Assembly (NCBI RefSeq): GCF_002873395.1
Contig: NZ_MCUV01000004.1
Coordinates: forward strand, 153,826 to 217,825
Source of the DNA: Vibrio sp. 10N.286.49.B3
Lineage (GTDB): Bacteria; Pseudomonadota; Gammaproteobacteria; Enterobacterales; Vibrionaceae
DNA: 64,000 bases
Direction: 5' to 3'
Shown here: positions 27,271-37,451 of the stretch, one piece after another
How positions within the stretch are numbered: the stretch's first letter is position 1
How the letters are laid out: each line of letters opens with the position of its first letter
Notes under the pieces: model-generated
Database searches by the model: none
What the model was told of the DNA's origin: nothing
The model's input: the letters and a program-made list of their open reading frames with translations, nothing else
Position numbers and translations under genes: made by a program

Positions 27271-28062
27271 TTAGCTCATTGAAGCTTTTACATAAACATC
27301 AAAACGGTTCTTCTTCGTTTCAATTGCCATACTCGGTTTTTGCTCTGCTAGCCATTCAGCGTAATCGGGTCTTTTCACCACAACACGCTTAGTGGCAAGT
27401 GCAAGCGCTGGTGCTAATAGTCCATCTGCATCTAAATCGGCACCGACTAAAGATTGAAAAACGCGCATCTCTTTTTTCACTAATGCGCTTTTCTTTTTAT
27501 TTTCAGGGTGCGGATACATAGGATCGAGGTACACCACATCTGGCTGCTCAAAGTTAGGATCTTGCGCCAATTTATCTAACGCATCGTGACTTGAAGCGTG
27601 AATCAAACTCATCCTTTCGCTGATCCAACCACCGATTTCACTGTCCTGCTTTGCTCGCTCTAACCCATCATCCAGCAGTGCTGCCACCACAGGATGACGC
27701 TCAACCATCTGCACTTTACAACCTAAAGACGCCAATACAAAAGCATCACGACCTAAGCCTGCCGTACCATCTAATACTGTCGGGGTAACGCCTTTATTGA
27801 GACCTGCCGCTTTAGCAATAGATTGACCTTTACCACCACCAAATTTACGACGATGACCCACCGCGCCGCCAATTAAATCCACATAGATGGCACCCAGTTT
27901 TGGTTCATCCAATTTGCGCAGCTCTAATCGCTCCTCTGTAAGCACCAAAGCAAACGGACTTTGATCGCAATGCACAAGGTTCCAACGCTGGGCAAGTTGC
28001 TCTAAACGTTGATTAAGGGTTGATGCTTCGCAAATGAGTTGTAACTGCAAAGTAGGCTCCAC
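27271..28062 (-). CDS. rsmJ: 16S rRNA (guanine1516-N2)-methyltransferase
   Basis: 263 residues. The SAM-binding segment [19 protein letters not shown] and catalytic-type motif [25 protein letters not shown] are typical of RsmJ (YhiQ). It modifies G1516 of 16S rRNA. In Escherichia rsmJ lies next to prlC; here asnC lies between the two in a divergent arrangement. Confidence 0.95.
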   Translation of the reverse strand: MEPTLQLQLICEASTLNQRLEQLAQRWNLVHCDQSPFALVLTEERLELRKLDEPKLGAIYVDLIGGAVGHRRKFGGGKGQSIAKAAGLNKGVTPTVLDGTAGLGRDAFVLASLGCKVQMVERHPVVAALLDDGLERAKQDSEIGGWISERMSLIHASSHDALDKLAQDPNFEQPDVVYLDPMYPHPENKKKSALVKKEMRVFQSLVGADLDADGLLAPALALATKRVVVKRPDYAEWLAEQKPSMAIETKKNRFDVYVKASMS

Positions 28063-28205
28063 TGTGGTTAAGTTATGTTGGCATGATGCGCAAGTGTACC
28101 TTAGTTTATGTTGAGATTAAGCACAAAATACCCAATTCAATCCATTCTTATTACGCTAGAATAGCTCGCACCGCTTATGATGAACTCGCTTGATAAGGAT
28201 TGCTG

Positions 28206-28670
28206 ATGCCAACCACCGCCCCTCGATTAGATGATTTGGATCGTGCCATTTTAAAAACCTTGATGAATGATGCTCGTACGCCTTATGCTGAAATGGCAAA
28301 GCAGTTTGCGGTCAGCCCAGCGACGATTCACGTGCGCATTGAAAAGATGAAAAACGCCGATATCATTCAGGGTACAGAGGTGGTCGTTAACAGTAAAAAA
28401 CTGGGTTATGACGTGTGCTGTTTTATTGGTATTAACTTAAAAGCGGCGCGAGATTACCATTCCGCGATTGATAAGTTACGTGCACTTGATGAGGTGGTTG
28501 AAGCTTACTACACCACGGGCGCTTACAATATTTTTGCCAAGTTGATGTGCAAGTCGATTGAAGAGTTACAGTTTGTTTTGATCGATAAACTGCAAGCGAT
28601 TGATGAAGTGCAATCCACCGAGACGTTGATCTCTTTGCAAAACCCGATCAACCGTAATGTGAATCCTTAG
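28206..28670 (+). CDS. asnC: AsnC transcriptional regulator (Lrp/AsnC family)
   Basis: 154 residues from ATG 28206 (AAGGA 6 nt upstream). N-terminal winged helix-turn-helix (DDLDRAILKTLMNDARTPYAEMAKQF) and C-terminal RAM ligand domain with YYTTGAYNIFAKLMC and STETLISLQNPI, close to E. coli AsnC, the asparagine-responsive activator of asnA. asnA is not adjacent here; the divergent neighbour is rsmJ. Confidence 0.92.
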   Translation: MPTTAPRLDDLDRAILKTLMNDARTPYAEMAKQFAVSPATIHVRIEKMKNADIIQGTEVVVNSKKLGYDVCCFIGINLKAARDYHSAIDKLRALDEVVEAYYTTGAYNIFAKLMCKSIEELQFVLIDKLQAIDEVQSTETLISLQNPINRNVNP

Positions 28671-28705
28671 CCCTTAAGCAACTTAGTCGTCGTTCAACAA
28701 GCAGA

Positions 28706-28754
28706 CATAAAAAAGCACCCCACTTTCATACTAAAGTTAAGAGTGCTTTTTTAT
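28706..28754. terminator. Bidirectional terminator asnC / prlC
   Basis: Interrupted hairpin AAAAAGCAC...ACTTT / AAAGT...GTGCTTTTTT between convergent genes. Confidence 0.8.
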
Positions 28755-28805
28755 TATCTAATTAAGCCCATTAGCGACTGATTAGTAATGTTGATACTGA
28801 GTGAA

Positions 28806-30848
28806 TTACGCTTCAATACCCGCATGACGCAGCATGGCATCGATTTGTGGCTCACGACCACGGAAGCGTTTGAACAGCTCCATTGGCTCTTCGCTGCCGC
28901 CCATTTCTAAAATATTATTTAGGAAGCTTTGACCGGTTTCAGGGTTAAAAATGCCTTCCTCTTCAAAACGAGAGAAAGCATCTGCCGATAACACTTCAGC
29001 CCATAGGTAGCTGTAGTAACCTGCGCTATAACCACCAGCAAAAATATGCCCAAAGCTGTGTGAGAAACGGTTCCACTCAAGACTTGGCAATACCGCAACT
29101 TTCGCTTTCACGCCCGCTAATGTCTCAAGTACTTTTGCGCCCACTTCTGGTTCGTATTCAGTGTGCAGTGTGAAATCGAACAGACCAAACTCAAGCTGAC
29201 GTAAAATAAACATCGCTGATTGGAAGTTCTTCGCTGCCAACATTTTATCTAGCATCGCTTTCGGTAATGGCTCACCTGTTTCGTAATGACCAGAAATAAA
29301 CGCCAGCGCCTCTTCTTCCCAACACCAGTTTTCTAAAAATTGGCTTGGTAATTCAACCGCATCCCAAGGAACACCGTTGATGCCCGATACCGCGCCTGAA
29401 TCAATTTGAGTTAGCATGTGGTGAATACCGTGACCCGTTTCATGGAACAAGGTAACCACTTCATCATGAGTAAAGAGCGCAGGCTTATCACCCACTGGCT
29501 TATTGAAGTTACACGTTAAGTAAGCCACTGGGGTTTGCAGTTCACCTTCACTGGTCACTCGACGTACACGACAATCATCCATCCATGCGCCGCCACGTTT
29601 GTGTTCACGCGCATAAAGATCAAGATAGAAGCTACCACGCAGCACTTGATTGGCATCGGTAATATCAAAGAAGCGTACTGAGTCATGCCATGTATCAACA
29701 TCGGTGCGCTCGGTCACTGTCATACCAAAGACGCGATTGAGCACTTCAAATAGACCGCTAATCACTTTATCTTCTGGGAAGTATGGACGCAGCTCTTCAT
29801 CTGAAATATCAAATAGCTTCTGTTTTTGTTTTTCACTGTAGTAAGCAATGTCCCACAGCTTTAATTCACTCACACCAAACTCTTGCTCGGCAAACTGGCG
29901 TAGCTCTTCAACTTCACGCTCACCTTGTGGCTTGGCTTTTGCTGCTAAGTCATTTAAAAAGCTTAAGACTTGACCAGTGTTCTCTGCCATTTTCGTCGCG
30001 AGTGATTTTTCACTGAAAGTATTAAAGCCCAACATGCGTGCCAATTCATGACGCAGTTTTAGTTGCTCGGCAATGATTTCTGTATTATCCCACTCACCCG
30101 CTTTAGGACCGCGATCTGAAGCACGAGTCACAAACGCTTCATACATTTCAGCGCGCAGTGCTTGGCTATCACAGTACATCATCACAGGCAGGTAAGACGG
30201 CATTTCCAGTGTCAGCAAGTAACCTTCTAGCTCTTTCGCTTCTGCATTTGCTTTCGCTGCGAGAATGGCAGACTCTGGCATACCCGCCAATTCCGCTTCA
30301 TCACTCACTAGCTTGCTCCAACCCATCGTGGCATCTAGCACGTTATTAGAAAAGGTTGAACTTAGCTCTGACATACGCTTGCTGATATCACCATAGCGCG
30401 TTTGCTGATCAGCAGGTAGACCAATACCTGACAATTCAAAATCACGTAGCGCATCGGTAATGGTTTTCTTTTCGGCTTGGCTTAGCGTTGCAAACTCATC
30501 GCTGGCTTTGATCGCTTTATACGCTTCAAATAGCCCTTTGTGTTGACCTACCCACGTGCCGTATTCAGACAGGATAGGAAGACAACTTTCATACGCTTCA
30601 CGCAATTCTTCACTGTTCATCACCGAGTTTAAGTGACCGATAGGCGACCAAAGACGGCTTAGGTGATCATCCACTTCTTCAATCGGTGCAATAACGTTAG
30701 TCCAACTTGGCGCATCGTTATCTGCCAATACTTGTTCGATTTTCGCGCGGCACTGCTCGATAACCTGCTCAACAGCTGGCTTCACATGCTCGGGCTTAAT
30801 TACAGAAAACGGGGGTAAATCGGTAAAAGTGAGAAGCGGATTTGACAT
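28806..30848 (-). CDS. prlC: Oligopeptidase A
   Basis: Cytosolic M3 zinc metallopeptidase that degrades short peptides, including cleaved signal peptides. 680 residues from MSNPLLTFTDLPPF (AAGGA 9 nt upstream; in-frame codons up to 30881 are rejected). Zinc motif HETGHGIHH (HExGH type: here HEtGH) and the downstream Glu of the M3 family are present. Length equals E. coli OpdA. Confidence 0.95.
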   Translation of the reverse strand: MSNPLLTFTDLPPFSVIKPEHVKPAVEQVIEQCRAKIEQVLADNDAPSWTNVIAPIEEVDDHLSRLWSPIGHLNSVMNSEELREAYESCLPILSEYGTWVGQHKGLFEAYKAIKASDEFATLSQAEKKTITDALRDFELSGIGLPADQQTRYGDISKRMSELSSTFSNNVLDATMGWSKLVSDEAELAGMPESAILAAKANAEAKELEGYLLTLEMPSYLPVMMYCDSQALRAEMYEAFVTRASDRGPKAGEWDNTEIIAEQLKLRHELARMLGFNTFSEKSLATKMAENTGQVLSFLNDLAAKAKPQGEREVEELRQFAEQEFGVSELKLWDIAYYSEKQKQKLFDISDEELRPYFPEDKVISGLFEVLNRVFGMTVTERTDVDTWHDSVRFFDITDANQVLRGSFYLDLYAREHKRGGAWMDDCRVRRVTSEGELQTPVAYLTCNFNKPVGDKPALFTHDEVVTLFHETGHGIHHMLTQIDSGAVSGINGVPWDAVELPSQFLENWCWEEEALAFISGHYETGEPLPKAMLDKMLAAKNFQSAMFILRQLEFGLFDFTLHTEYEPEVGAKVLETLAGVKAKVAVLPSLEWNRFSHSFGHIFAGGYSAGYYSYLWAEVLSADAFSRFEEEGIFNPETGQSFLNNILEMGGSEEPMELFKRFRGREPQIDAMLRHAGIEA

Positions 30849-31022
30849 AGGGCATCCTTTAATTTCGTTTTTATCTATCATTTATAAAATAGTAAATGTA
30901 GGCGTCTTATAGAAATTTCAATAGTGGCGTATAATCAGTCTATTCGTTTTTCTTTACTTCGTGGCAAATTCGTCATGAATTATTGAGATCAACATTCAGT
31001 ATTCACTAAGTGAGACCGTATT

Positions 31023-31862
31023 TTGCTAAGTTATCGTCACAGTTTTCATGCTGGCAACCATGCCGATGTGGTAAAACATATCGTACAAAGTTTGATTCTT
31101 GATGCGTTAAAACAAAAAGATAAGCCATTTGTTTATCACGATACACACTCAGGTGTTGGTCGTTATGATTTGACGCATGAGTGGTCGGAAAAGACCGGTG
31201 AATTCAAACAAGGGATCGCGCGTCTTTGGGCTCAAGAGGATCTTCCTGCTGATATTCATAGCTATTTAGAAGCGATTCGTGAGCTAAATAATAGCGATGA
31301 ATTACGTTACTACCCAGGTTCTCCACGTGTTGCTCGTGCTCACCTACGTGAAGGCGACCGCATGGTATTAACCGAGCTGCACCCAAGCGATCATCCGCTA
31401 TTAGAACAAGAGTTCCATCGCGATCGCCAAGTGAAGATCTACAAAGAAGATGGCTTCCAACGCTTGAAGGGCAGCTTGCCTCCAAAAGAGCGTCGTGGTT
31501 TAGTATTGATTGACCCTCCTTATGAGCTGGCTCGTGAATACAGCGATGTGGTTCGTGCGATTGGTCAAAGTCATAAGCGCTGGGCAACGGGTATCTACGC
31601 TATTTGGTATCCAGTGGTCAACCGTTGTGATATTGAAGATATGATTGAAGGTCTAGAAGGTTTAGGCATCAAGAAAATCTTACAGATCGAGCTAGGGGTT
31701 TCTCCTGATACTAATGAGCGCGGTATGACAGCATCAGGCATGATCGTGATTAACCCGCCGTGGAAACTGGAAAGCCAGATGCAAGCGATTCTGCCTTTCT
31801 TGAAAGAGGCGATTGCACCAGTAACGGGTCATCATAAAGTTGAATGGATTGTGCCTGAGTAA
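31023..31862 (+). CDS. rlmJ: 23S rRNA (adenine2030-N6)-methyltransferase
   Basis: 279 residues starting at TTG (31023); the family invariably begins MLSYRHSFHAGNHADVVKH, so the rare start is secure despite a weak ribosome binding site (GTGAGACCGTATT upstream). Catalytic motif LIDPPYE and ATGIYAIWYPVV, MTASGMIVINPPW are RlmJ signatures. It methylates A2030 of 23S rRNA. Followed by gorA on the same strand after 132 bp, as in Escherichia. Confidence 0.95.
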   Translation: MLSYRHSFHAGNHADVVKHIVQSLILDALKQKDKPFVYHDTHSGVGRYDLTHEWSEKTGEFKQGIARLWAQEDLPADIHSYLEAIRELNNSDELRYYPGSPRVARAHLREGDRMVLTELHPSDHPLLEQEFHRDRQVKIYKEDGFQRLKGSLPPKERRGLVLIDPPYELAREYSDVVRAIGQSHKRWATGIYAIWYPVVNRCDIEDMIEGLEGLGIKKILQIELGVSPDTNERGMTASGMIVINPPWKLESQMQAILPFLKEAIAPVTGHHKVEWIVPE

Positions 31863-31994
31863 CGAGCGATGTCTCAATAAGTAAACGGCTCGACATGAAT
31901 ATAATGCACCATCGCACGCTCAACGTGGTGGTGCTGTAGTAAATCAAAAAAATAGTAAAAAGAAATAATTATAAATTTAGGGAGAGAGTAAATA

Positions 31995-33365
31995 ATGACA
32001 ACGCATTTTGATTATATCTGTATCGGTGGTGGTAGTGGTGGTATTGCATCAGCGAACCGTGCTGCGATGCATGGCGCAAAAGTCGCGCTTATCGAAGCAA
32101 AAGATTTAGGCGGCACCTGCGTTAACGTTGGTTGTGTGCCAAAGAAAGTGATGTGGCATGGCGCTCAAGTGGCTGAAGCGATCAACTTATACGCAGAAGA
32201 TTATGGCTTTGATGTGGATGTGAAGAGCTTCAACTGGGGCAAGATCATCGAGAACCGTCAAGCGTACATCGGTCGTATCCACCAGTCTTATGACCGCGTT
32301 TTAGGCAACAACAAAGTTCACGTTATCAAAGGTTTTGCTCGCTTTGTATCGGAAGAAGGCGTTGATGTTAAAACCGTTGAAGTGGATGGCGTGCGCTACA
32401 CCGCTGATCATATTTTGATTGCTGTCGGTGGTCGTCCAAGCATTCCAAACGTGCCTGGTGCTGAGTACGGTATTGATTCTAATGGCTTCTTTGAGCTAAC
32501 GGAGCAACCAAAACGTGTAGCTGTGATTGGCGCGGGTTACATTGCTGTTGAGATTGCTGGTGTATTGAGTGCGTTAGGTACAGAGACACACCTTTTCTGC
32601 CGTAAAGAGTCTCCGCTACGTAGTTTTGACCCGATGATTGTTGAAACGTTAGTGGAAGTGATGGCGGCTGAAGGTCCAACGCTACACACTCAATCAGTGC
32701 CAAAAGAAGTGGTTAAAGAGGCGGATGGTAGCCTGACACTGCACTTGGAAAATGGTAACACGCAGAATGTTGATACTTTGATTTGGGCAATTGGTCGTCA
32801 TCCAGCAACGGATGCGATTAACCTACCAGCAACGGGCGTAGCAACCAATGATCGCGGCTACATTAAGGTTGATGAGTACCAAGAAACCAACGTTCCAGGC
32901 ATCTACTGTGTGGGTGATATCATGGAAGGTGGCGTTGAACTAACGCCTGTCGCGGTTAAAGCAGGTCGTCAATTATCTGAGCGTTTGTTCAATGGTAAAA
33001 CAACAGCGAAAATGGATTATGACCTGATCCCAACCGTTGTATTTAGCCACCCACCAATTGGGACTATTGGTTTAACTGAGCAAGAAGCTGACGCGCAATA
33101 CGGCAAAGAGAATGTGAAAGTTTACACCTCTGGCTTTACGGCGATGTACACGGCTGTGACTAAGCACCGTCAACCATGCAAAATGAAGCTAATTTGTGCT
33201 GGTGATGATGAGAAAGTGGTTGGTCTACACGGCATTGGTTTCACGGTTGATGAGATGATCCAAGGCTTTGCTGTGGCAATGAAGATGGGCGCAACCAAAG
33301 CCGATTTCGATGCGGTTGTGGCTATTCACCCTACCGGCAGCGAAGAATTCGTTACTATGAGGTAG
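31995..33365 (+). CDS. gorA: Glutathione-disulfide reductase
   Basis: FAD/NADPH enzyme that keeps glutathione reduced in the cytosol. 456 residues. FAD motif [10 protein letters not shown], redox disulfide Cys42-Cys47 ([13 protein letters not shown]), NADPH motif [13 protein letters not shown] with Arg residues after it, and C-terminal HPTGSEEF carrying the catalytic His. AGGGAGAG lies about 8 nt before the ATG. Confidence 0.97.
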   Translation: MTTHFDYICIGGGSGGIASANRAAMHGAKVALIEAKDLGGTCVNVGCVPKKVMWHGAQVAEAINLYAEDYGFDVDVKSFNWGKIIENRQAYIGRIHQSYDRVLGNNKVHVIKGFARFVSEEGVDVKTVEVDGVRYTADHILIAVGGRPSIPNVPGAEYGIDSNGFFELTEQPKRVAVIGAGYIAVEIAGVLSALGTETHLFCRKESPLRSFDPMIVETLVEVMAAEGPTLHTQSVPKEVVKEADGSLTLHLENGNTQNVDTLIWAIGRHPATDAINLPATGVATNDRGYIKVDEYQETNVPGIYCVGDIMEGGVELTPVAVKAGRQLSERLFNGKTTAKMDYDLIPTVVFSHPPIGTIGLTEQEADAQYGKENVKVYTSGFTAMYTAVTKHRQPCKMKLICAGDDEKVVGLHGIGFTVDEMIQGFAVAMKMGATKADFDAVVAIHPTGSEEFVTMR

Positions 33366-33382
33366 GTAACTGATATTAAATG

Positions 33383-33411
33383 AAAAGGTCAGCAAGCGCT
33401 GACCTTTTTTG
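33383..33411. terminator. Bidirectional terminator gorA / chemoreceptor
   Basis: Stem AAAAGGTCAGC/GCTGACCTTTT with a very short loop. The arms resemble those of the add/hemN terminator. Confidence 0.88.
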
Positions 33412-33438
33412 TATCTGTTGTTATCGCTATAAAAGAGC

Positions 33439-35463
33439 TTAACGCATCATGTTCTCGTCACGGTGAACATCAAGTTCAAATGCGCTCACTTCACCCATCA
33501 GATCCGTCATACGCTGCTGAACTCGACCCATCTCAGAGTGTAAGTTAGTAATAGTCTGATTCGTGCCTTGCGCCATCGTTAATAAGTTATCGATGTCACT
33601 ATCCACTTCATTGGTCGTTTGTGATTGCTGCTCTGCGGCAGTGGCAATACTGGTATTAAACTCGGCAATATCGTTCACTGTGCCAATCAAGGTTTCCATC
33701 AGTGTTTTCGTTTCCGACACTGCACTTTGCGTCTCATAACTGGCTTCACGGCTTTGCTGCATATTCACAAATGACGCTTTAGCATTGTCACCAATATCAT
33801 CCAATAAATGACGAATATCTTCTGTCGAGGTTTTACTACGCTGAGCCAAAGTACGCACTTCATCGGCAACAACGGCAAAGCCACGACCTTGCTCACCAGC
33901 ACGTGCCGCTTCAATCGCCGCATTCAGAGCCAATAAGTTCGTCTGCTCAGAAATAGCATTAATCGTATCTAGGATTTGCGATACATTAAGCATCTGCTTT
34001 TCTAGACTTTCAATGCACACATAGGTTTGATTGACGCTATCTAATAGACGAGTGGTGGTAGAGAAAGATTGCTCACCATGGTCATAACACGCAATCGCAT
34101 TGGTTTTGACGACATCCGTACTGGTTTGCGCTTCACCCGTAATGCTCGCCACTTGAATGCTGGTTTGTGCCATTTCCGTCATCGCAGCGGCAATACTGTC
34201 ACAACGTTGATGTGTCTGCTCACTCACCTGCTGCGCTTCATCAACAAGCTGTACCATTTTAACCATCTCTTGCTGCGTCTCTTCGGCAACACTCAATGAT
34301 TTAGATAATGTGCTATTTAAGCTTAAGGCTAAGTTATCAAACTGATGAGCAATTTTACCCAACTCATCGGAACGACCATCGGCAAGACGCACGGTAAGAT
34401 CTTTATTTCTTGCCATACGACTTAGCTTATCGGTAAAGCCTTCAACGCGATGACGCAGCTTAATAACCGCCATTATCGTTAAAAGAATCAGTGGTAAGAT
34501 AATCGCAAAGCTAAAGCCCATAATCAGTAAGCGCACAGAATGAGCATGCTCACGGCTCGCTTCCGCCTGCTGAATGATTTCTGATGCCAGTTGATCGCTA
34601 TTTGCTTTTATCTGACCAATACGATGACTCGCTAACTCAAACCATGTCCCTGCTGTTGGACCAGAAAGCGAAGATAGCTGCGATTTTTGCGCTAAATACT
34701 GCTGCTGAATGGTCATCACTTGCTGCCAATTGCTGTTTTGTTTAATCGATTGAATACGACGTAGGTCATCGCCAACCAATAACATTTCCGCTTGGCGTAA
34801 GGCGTAATGCTCCATTTCAATGTAGTGACTAACCTGAGCGTATTGCTCTAATGAAGAACGTTGACCAGCAAATGCTCCATTCAGTGCCCCACGCGCTTTA
34901 CCCGCTTCCTCTTTCATCACTAATACTGCCAACAACCCTTGCAGCTTCTGCTTTAGTTCTGGTTGAGCGACTTGTGATAGCAACATTGACAGGTTATCTA
35001 ATGCTAGGTGGTTAATATTCGAGTAATAAGCAAACGGAGAGTCCGTGATTGCCAGGTTATCCACTTGAGAGCGAATGTTTTGGCGCTTATCAAGCTCGAC
35101 TTTAACCGCTTGAAGTAGCTGACTTGATACATTGGAATGCAGATATTGCGGCTTAAACGCGACTAAATTGCGATAAGCCTGATCGGAGAGATTACGCTGA
35201 CTTCGTAACTGATTGACTTGTGATCCTTGGTTTTTAGCCGCAATAACGCCAGCGGTTAAACCACGCTCGACAGCAAACTGGTGTGCAACCTCATCATAAA
35301 GACGAAATAGCTCAACCGTTTCGCTCGAAATTTGGGCATGGGCTAATTGCTCTTTTGCCGTCTGAACTTGCAGAGCAATAAAAAAGAGTAAGAAAGAGGT
35401 TGGGATAATAAACACACATAAAATGGTATTTCGTATCGATATTGTTTTGAACGGGTTAAACAT
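33439..35463 (-). CDS. Methyl-accepting chemotaxis protein with NIT sensor domain
   Basis: 674 residues from [12 protein letters not shown] (AAGG 7 nt upstream; upstream in-frame codons to 35514 lack a site). Membrane helix about 10-30, periplasmic helical NIT-type domain ([15 protein letters not shown]; about 45-300), second membrane helix about 315-340, HAMP (about 340-395), and a signalling domain with the receptor tip [41 protein letters not shown] domains are linked with nitrate/nitrite sensing in some proteins; the ligand here is unknown. No CheB/CheR pentapeptide tether is visible at the C terminus. Confidence 0.92.
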   Translation of the reverse strand: MFNPFKTISIRNTILCVFIIPTSFLLFFIALQVQTAKEQLAHAQISSETVELFRLYDEVAHQFAVERGLTAGVIAAKNQGSQVNQLRSQRNLSDQAYRNLVAFKPQYLHSNVSSQLLQAVKVELDKRQNIRSQVDNLAITDSPFAYYSNINHLALDNLSMLLSQVAQPELKQKLQGLLAVLVMKEEAGKARGALNGAFAGQRSSLEQYAQVSHYIEMEHYALRQAEMLLVGDDLRRIQSIKQNSNWQQVMTIQQQYLAQKSQLSSLSGPTAGTWFELASHRIGQIKANSDQLASEIIQQAEASREHAHSVRLLIMGFSFAIILPLILLTIMAVIKLRHRVEGFTDKLSRMARNKDLTVRLADGRSDELGKIAHQFDNLALSLNSTLSKSLSVAEETQQEMVKMVQLVDEAQQVSEQTHQRCDSIAAAMTEMAQTSIQVASITGEAQTSTDVVKTNAIACYDHGEQSFSTTTRLLDSVNQTYVCIESLEKQMLNVSQILDTINAISEQTNLLALNAAIEAARAGEQGRGFAVVADEVRTLAQRSKTSTEDIRHLLDDIGDNAKASFVNMQQSREASYETQSAVSETKTLMETLIGTVNDIAEFNTSIATAAEQQSQTTNEVDSDIDNLLTMAQGTNQTITNLHSEMGRVQQRMTDLMGEVSAFELDVHRDENMMR

Positions 35464-35664
35464 GGGTAACCTTACTAACGACTTGTTGTTTGCTTTCATT
35501 AATTTAACCAACAATACTACATTTCATATATTGCATTATTATCAAATGAAACCAGCGGGATATTGATAATATCATTTATAAATATGCAGTTTCAAAGATA
35601 TCGTTCGTTTTTTACTCCCAAAGATCAATAAAAGTACAAATAAGGCTATTTAAATTATCAACAT

Positions 35665-35699
35665 AAAAAAACCGCCTCTTTTATAAGGGGCGGTTTTGT
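35665..35699 (-). terminator. Terminator after the galactoside symporter gene
   Basis: Hairpin AAACCGCC...GGCGGTTT (inner CTTTTATAAG) with T-run on the minus strand. Confidence 0.85.
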
Positions 35700-35750
35700 T
35701 TTAGTGACTAAATTGAGAACTGGGGGTTAATCAGTTATACCATTAATATA

Positions 35751-37115
35751 TTATGCTTTTGCCGGAGTCAGTTGAACGTCTTGCTCAATGTCATCCTTAT
35801 TAAAGCCGTCATGCAGATGGTAGTAACGCTTGTAAACCATTGCACTTACCGCCATTAGGATAGCTGGAACACCAACCATCATAAATTGTAGACCCATAAT
35901 CGTTGTATCCGACTGCTCAACATTAGGTACATAGCCAACAAACGTTAGACCCATACCCACGATGAAACCACCAGCCGCACCCGCGAACTTCACTAGCATC
36001 GTTTGAACAGAGAAGATAACACTCTCACTGCGACGACCTGTTTTGTACTCACCGTAATCAACAACGTCAGCAAGCATTACTGTTTGCAGTGCATTAGCAA
36101 TACCAACACCAAACTTAATAGCCGCACCAGCAAAACCAATCAGCAGTGCGCTACCTGGTAAGAACACGCTCATGATAAGCAGTAATACACACGATAGAAT
36201 TGGGAAACCACATGCCATTACCCATAGATTTTTACGTGGCAGAGCCGCAGCAATACGTGGGAATAAGAACACACCAGCCACTTCAGCAGCACCTGCAACC
36301 ATCATGTATACAGGGAATAGCTCTGGTTGACCTAGTGCGTAAGAGAAGTAGTAAATAGCAAAGCCACCCACAAGTAGGTTAGCAATTTGGAAAGAAAGAA
36401 CCGTACCGATTAGCGCTTTAAGTTGGTCGTTTTTACCAATGATGATCAGTACATCTTTAAAGCTGAAACGATCCGCTGTTGCCATTTCTGGTGTGGTTTT
36501 CTCTTTTACGTTACGCGCAATTAAGAAAGCGCTCATAACAAACAATACAGCAATGAGCATCGCCATATTAAAGAAGCCTTCACCTTGATCGCCATTACCT
36601 AAACGACCAACAATGTGTAGACCGTAAGTACCCGTAATAAACCATGCTAGGCTAGCAAACAAACGCGGCCATACCACCAGCTTTTCACGCTCTTGACGCG
36701 AACTTGATAGAGCAGGAATCATTGACCAGTATGGAATGTCCATGATGGTGTAAGTTAGACCCCATAGGATGTAAGCAGCAGCGGCATAAATGTAGAGCGC
36801 TGTACCTTCAAACATGTGCGTACTGAAAAGACCCACCAGCACGATAGCATTAAGCAAAGTACCTATCACAATCCAAGGGCGGAATTTACCAAAGCGTGAA
36901 CGTGTATTATCAACAATCACCCCCATCATAGGATCGGTAACCGCATCTAAGATACGTGCTGCAAGAAAAATGGTACCGACAAATGCGGCAGATAAGCCAG
37001 CAACATCGGTAAAGTAGAACATTAAAAAAATATAAATCGGTGCACAGGCAAAGTCTTTTCCTAGAGCTCCAAGGCCATAAGATGCTTTGGTTTTTAACGT
37101 GATGTTATTAGACAT
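35751..37115 (-). CDS. GPH-family sugar:cation symporter (melibiose/galactoside type)
   Basis: 454 residues with twelve predicted membrane helices. Family motifs: KASYGLGALGKDFACAPIYIFLMFYFTDVAGLSA, DPMMGVIVDNTRSRFGKFRPWI (cytoplasmic loop of MelB-type carriers with the cation-site Asp residues), YWSMIPALSS and VVDYGEYKTGRR. Being between alpha-galactosidase and a chemoreceptor, the likely substrate is melibiose or another galactoside imported with Na+ or H+. Ribosome binding site AAGGAA 9 nt upstream. The 5' leader contains an 11-nt match to Spot 42 and the promoter region carries a LacI-type operator, both listed separately. Confidence 0.88.
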   Translation of the reverse strand: MSNNITLKTKASYGLGALGKDFACAPIYIFLMFYFTDVAGLSAAFVGTIFLAARILDAVTDPMMGVIVDNTRSRFGKFRPWIVIGTLLNAIVLVGLFSTHMFEGTALYIYAAAAYILWGLTYTIMDIPYWSMIPALSSSRQEREKLVVWPRLFASLAWFITGTYGLHIVGRLGNGDQGEGFFNMAMLIAVLFVMSAFLIARNVKEKTTPEMATADRFSFKDVLIIIGKNDQLKALIGTVLSFQIANLLVGGFAIYYFSYALGQPELFPVYMMVAGAAEVAGVFLFPRIAAALPRKNLWVMACGFPILSCVLLLIMSVFLPGSALLIGFAGAAIKFGVGIANALQTVMLADVVDYGEYKTGRRSESVIFSVQTMLVKFAGAAGGFIVGMGLTFVGYVPNVEQSDTTIMGLQFMMVGVPAILMAVSAMVYKRYYHLHDGFNKDDIEQDVQLTPAKA

Positions 37116-37133
37116 AGTAACATTTCCTTATTA

Positions 37134-37144
37134 GTAAGATGTCC
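37134..37144 (-). promoter_or_regulatory. Predicted Spot 42 target site in symporter mRNA leader
   Basis: The mRNA reads GGACATCTTAC, able to pair with Spot 42 nucleotides 14-24 (GUAAGAUGUUC) over 11 bp with one G-U pair; a twelfth U-G pair is possible. The site lies about 19-29 nt before the AUG, 4 nt upstream of the AAGGAA ribosome binding site, inside the region covered by an initiating ribosome. Confidence 0.5.
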
Positions 37145-37259
37145 ACTCTCCTAACTAGAATGACCAGCGCTTACTTTTTTTATTTAATTATATGTATGTA
37201 ATTCTGGGGGCAATGCTACCGATCTGGAGGGGGGCTTACTGTGATCAAATACGATTTTA

Positions 37260-37273
37260 TGGAAACGTTTACA
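37260..37273. promoter_or_regulatory. LacI/GalR-type operator 1 (symporter)
   Basis: TGGAAACGTTTACA, palindromic around a central CG. It is the exact reverse complement of operator 3 and differs from operator 2 by one base. Confidence 0.8.
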
Positions 37274-37399
37274 ACTGCGGTTTCAAAAGTGAGACATAAA
37301 GCAATTTTTGCTGGAAAAATACGTTATTTGACGATAAAAACATCACACTATTAATAAAAATTAGAATATTTAGGTGTAAAAACAACGCATGGCAGACAT

Positions 37400-37430
37400 A
37401 AAAAAACGGCATAACATAGGTTATACCGTT
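37400..37430 (-). terminator. alpha-galactosidase terminator
   Basis: Stem AACGGTATAAC/GTTATGCCGTT (one mismatch) followed by TTTTTTTATG on the minus strand. Confidence 0.85.
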
Positions 37431-37451
37431 CAATTTAGGCGTCAGTGTTCG

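Larger units (their letters stand above)
37116..37451. other. Intergenic region symporter / alpha-galactosidase
   Basis: 336 bp. It contains the symporter leader with the Spot 42 site, an operator (37260-37273), AT-rich promoter sequence and the alpha-galactosidase terminator. The separate operator and upstream terminator show the symporter has its own promoter. Confidence 0.7.

Noticed and set aside
37240..37256. CRP-like TGTGATCA before the symporter
   Set aside because: Only one good half-site; the other half does not match at the required spacing.
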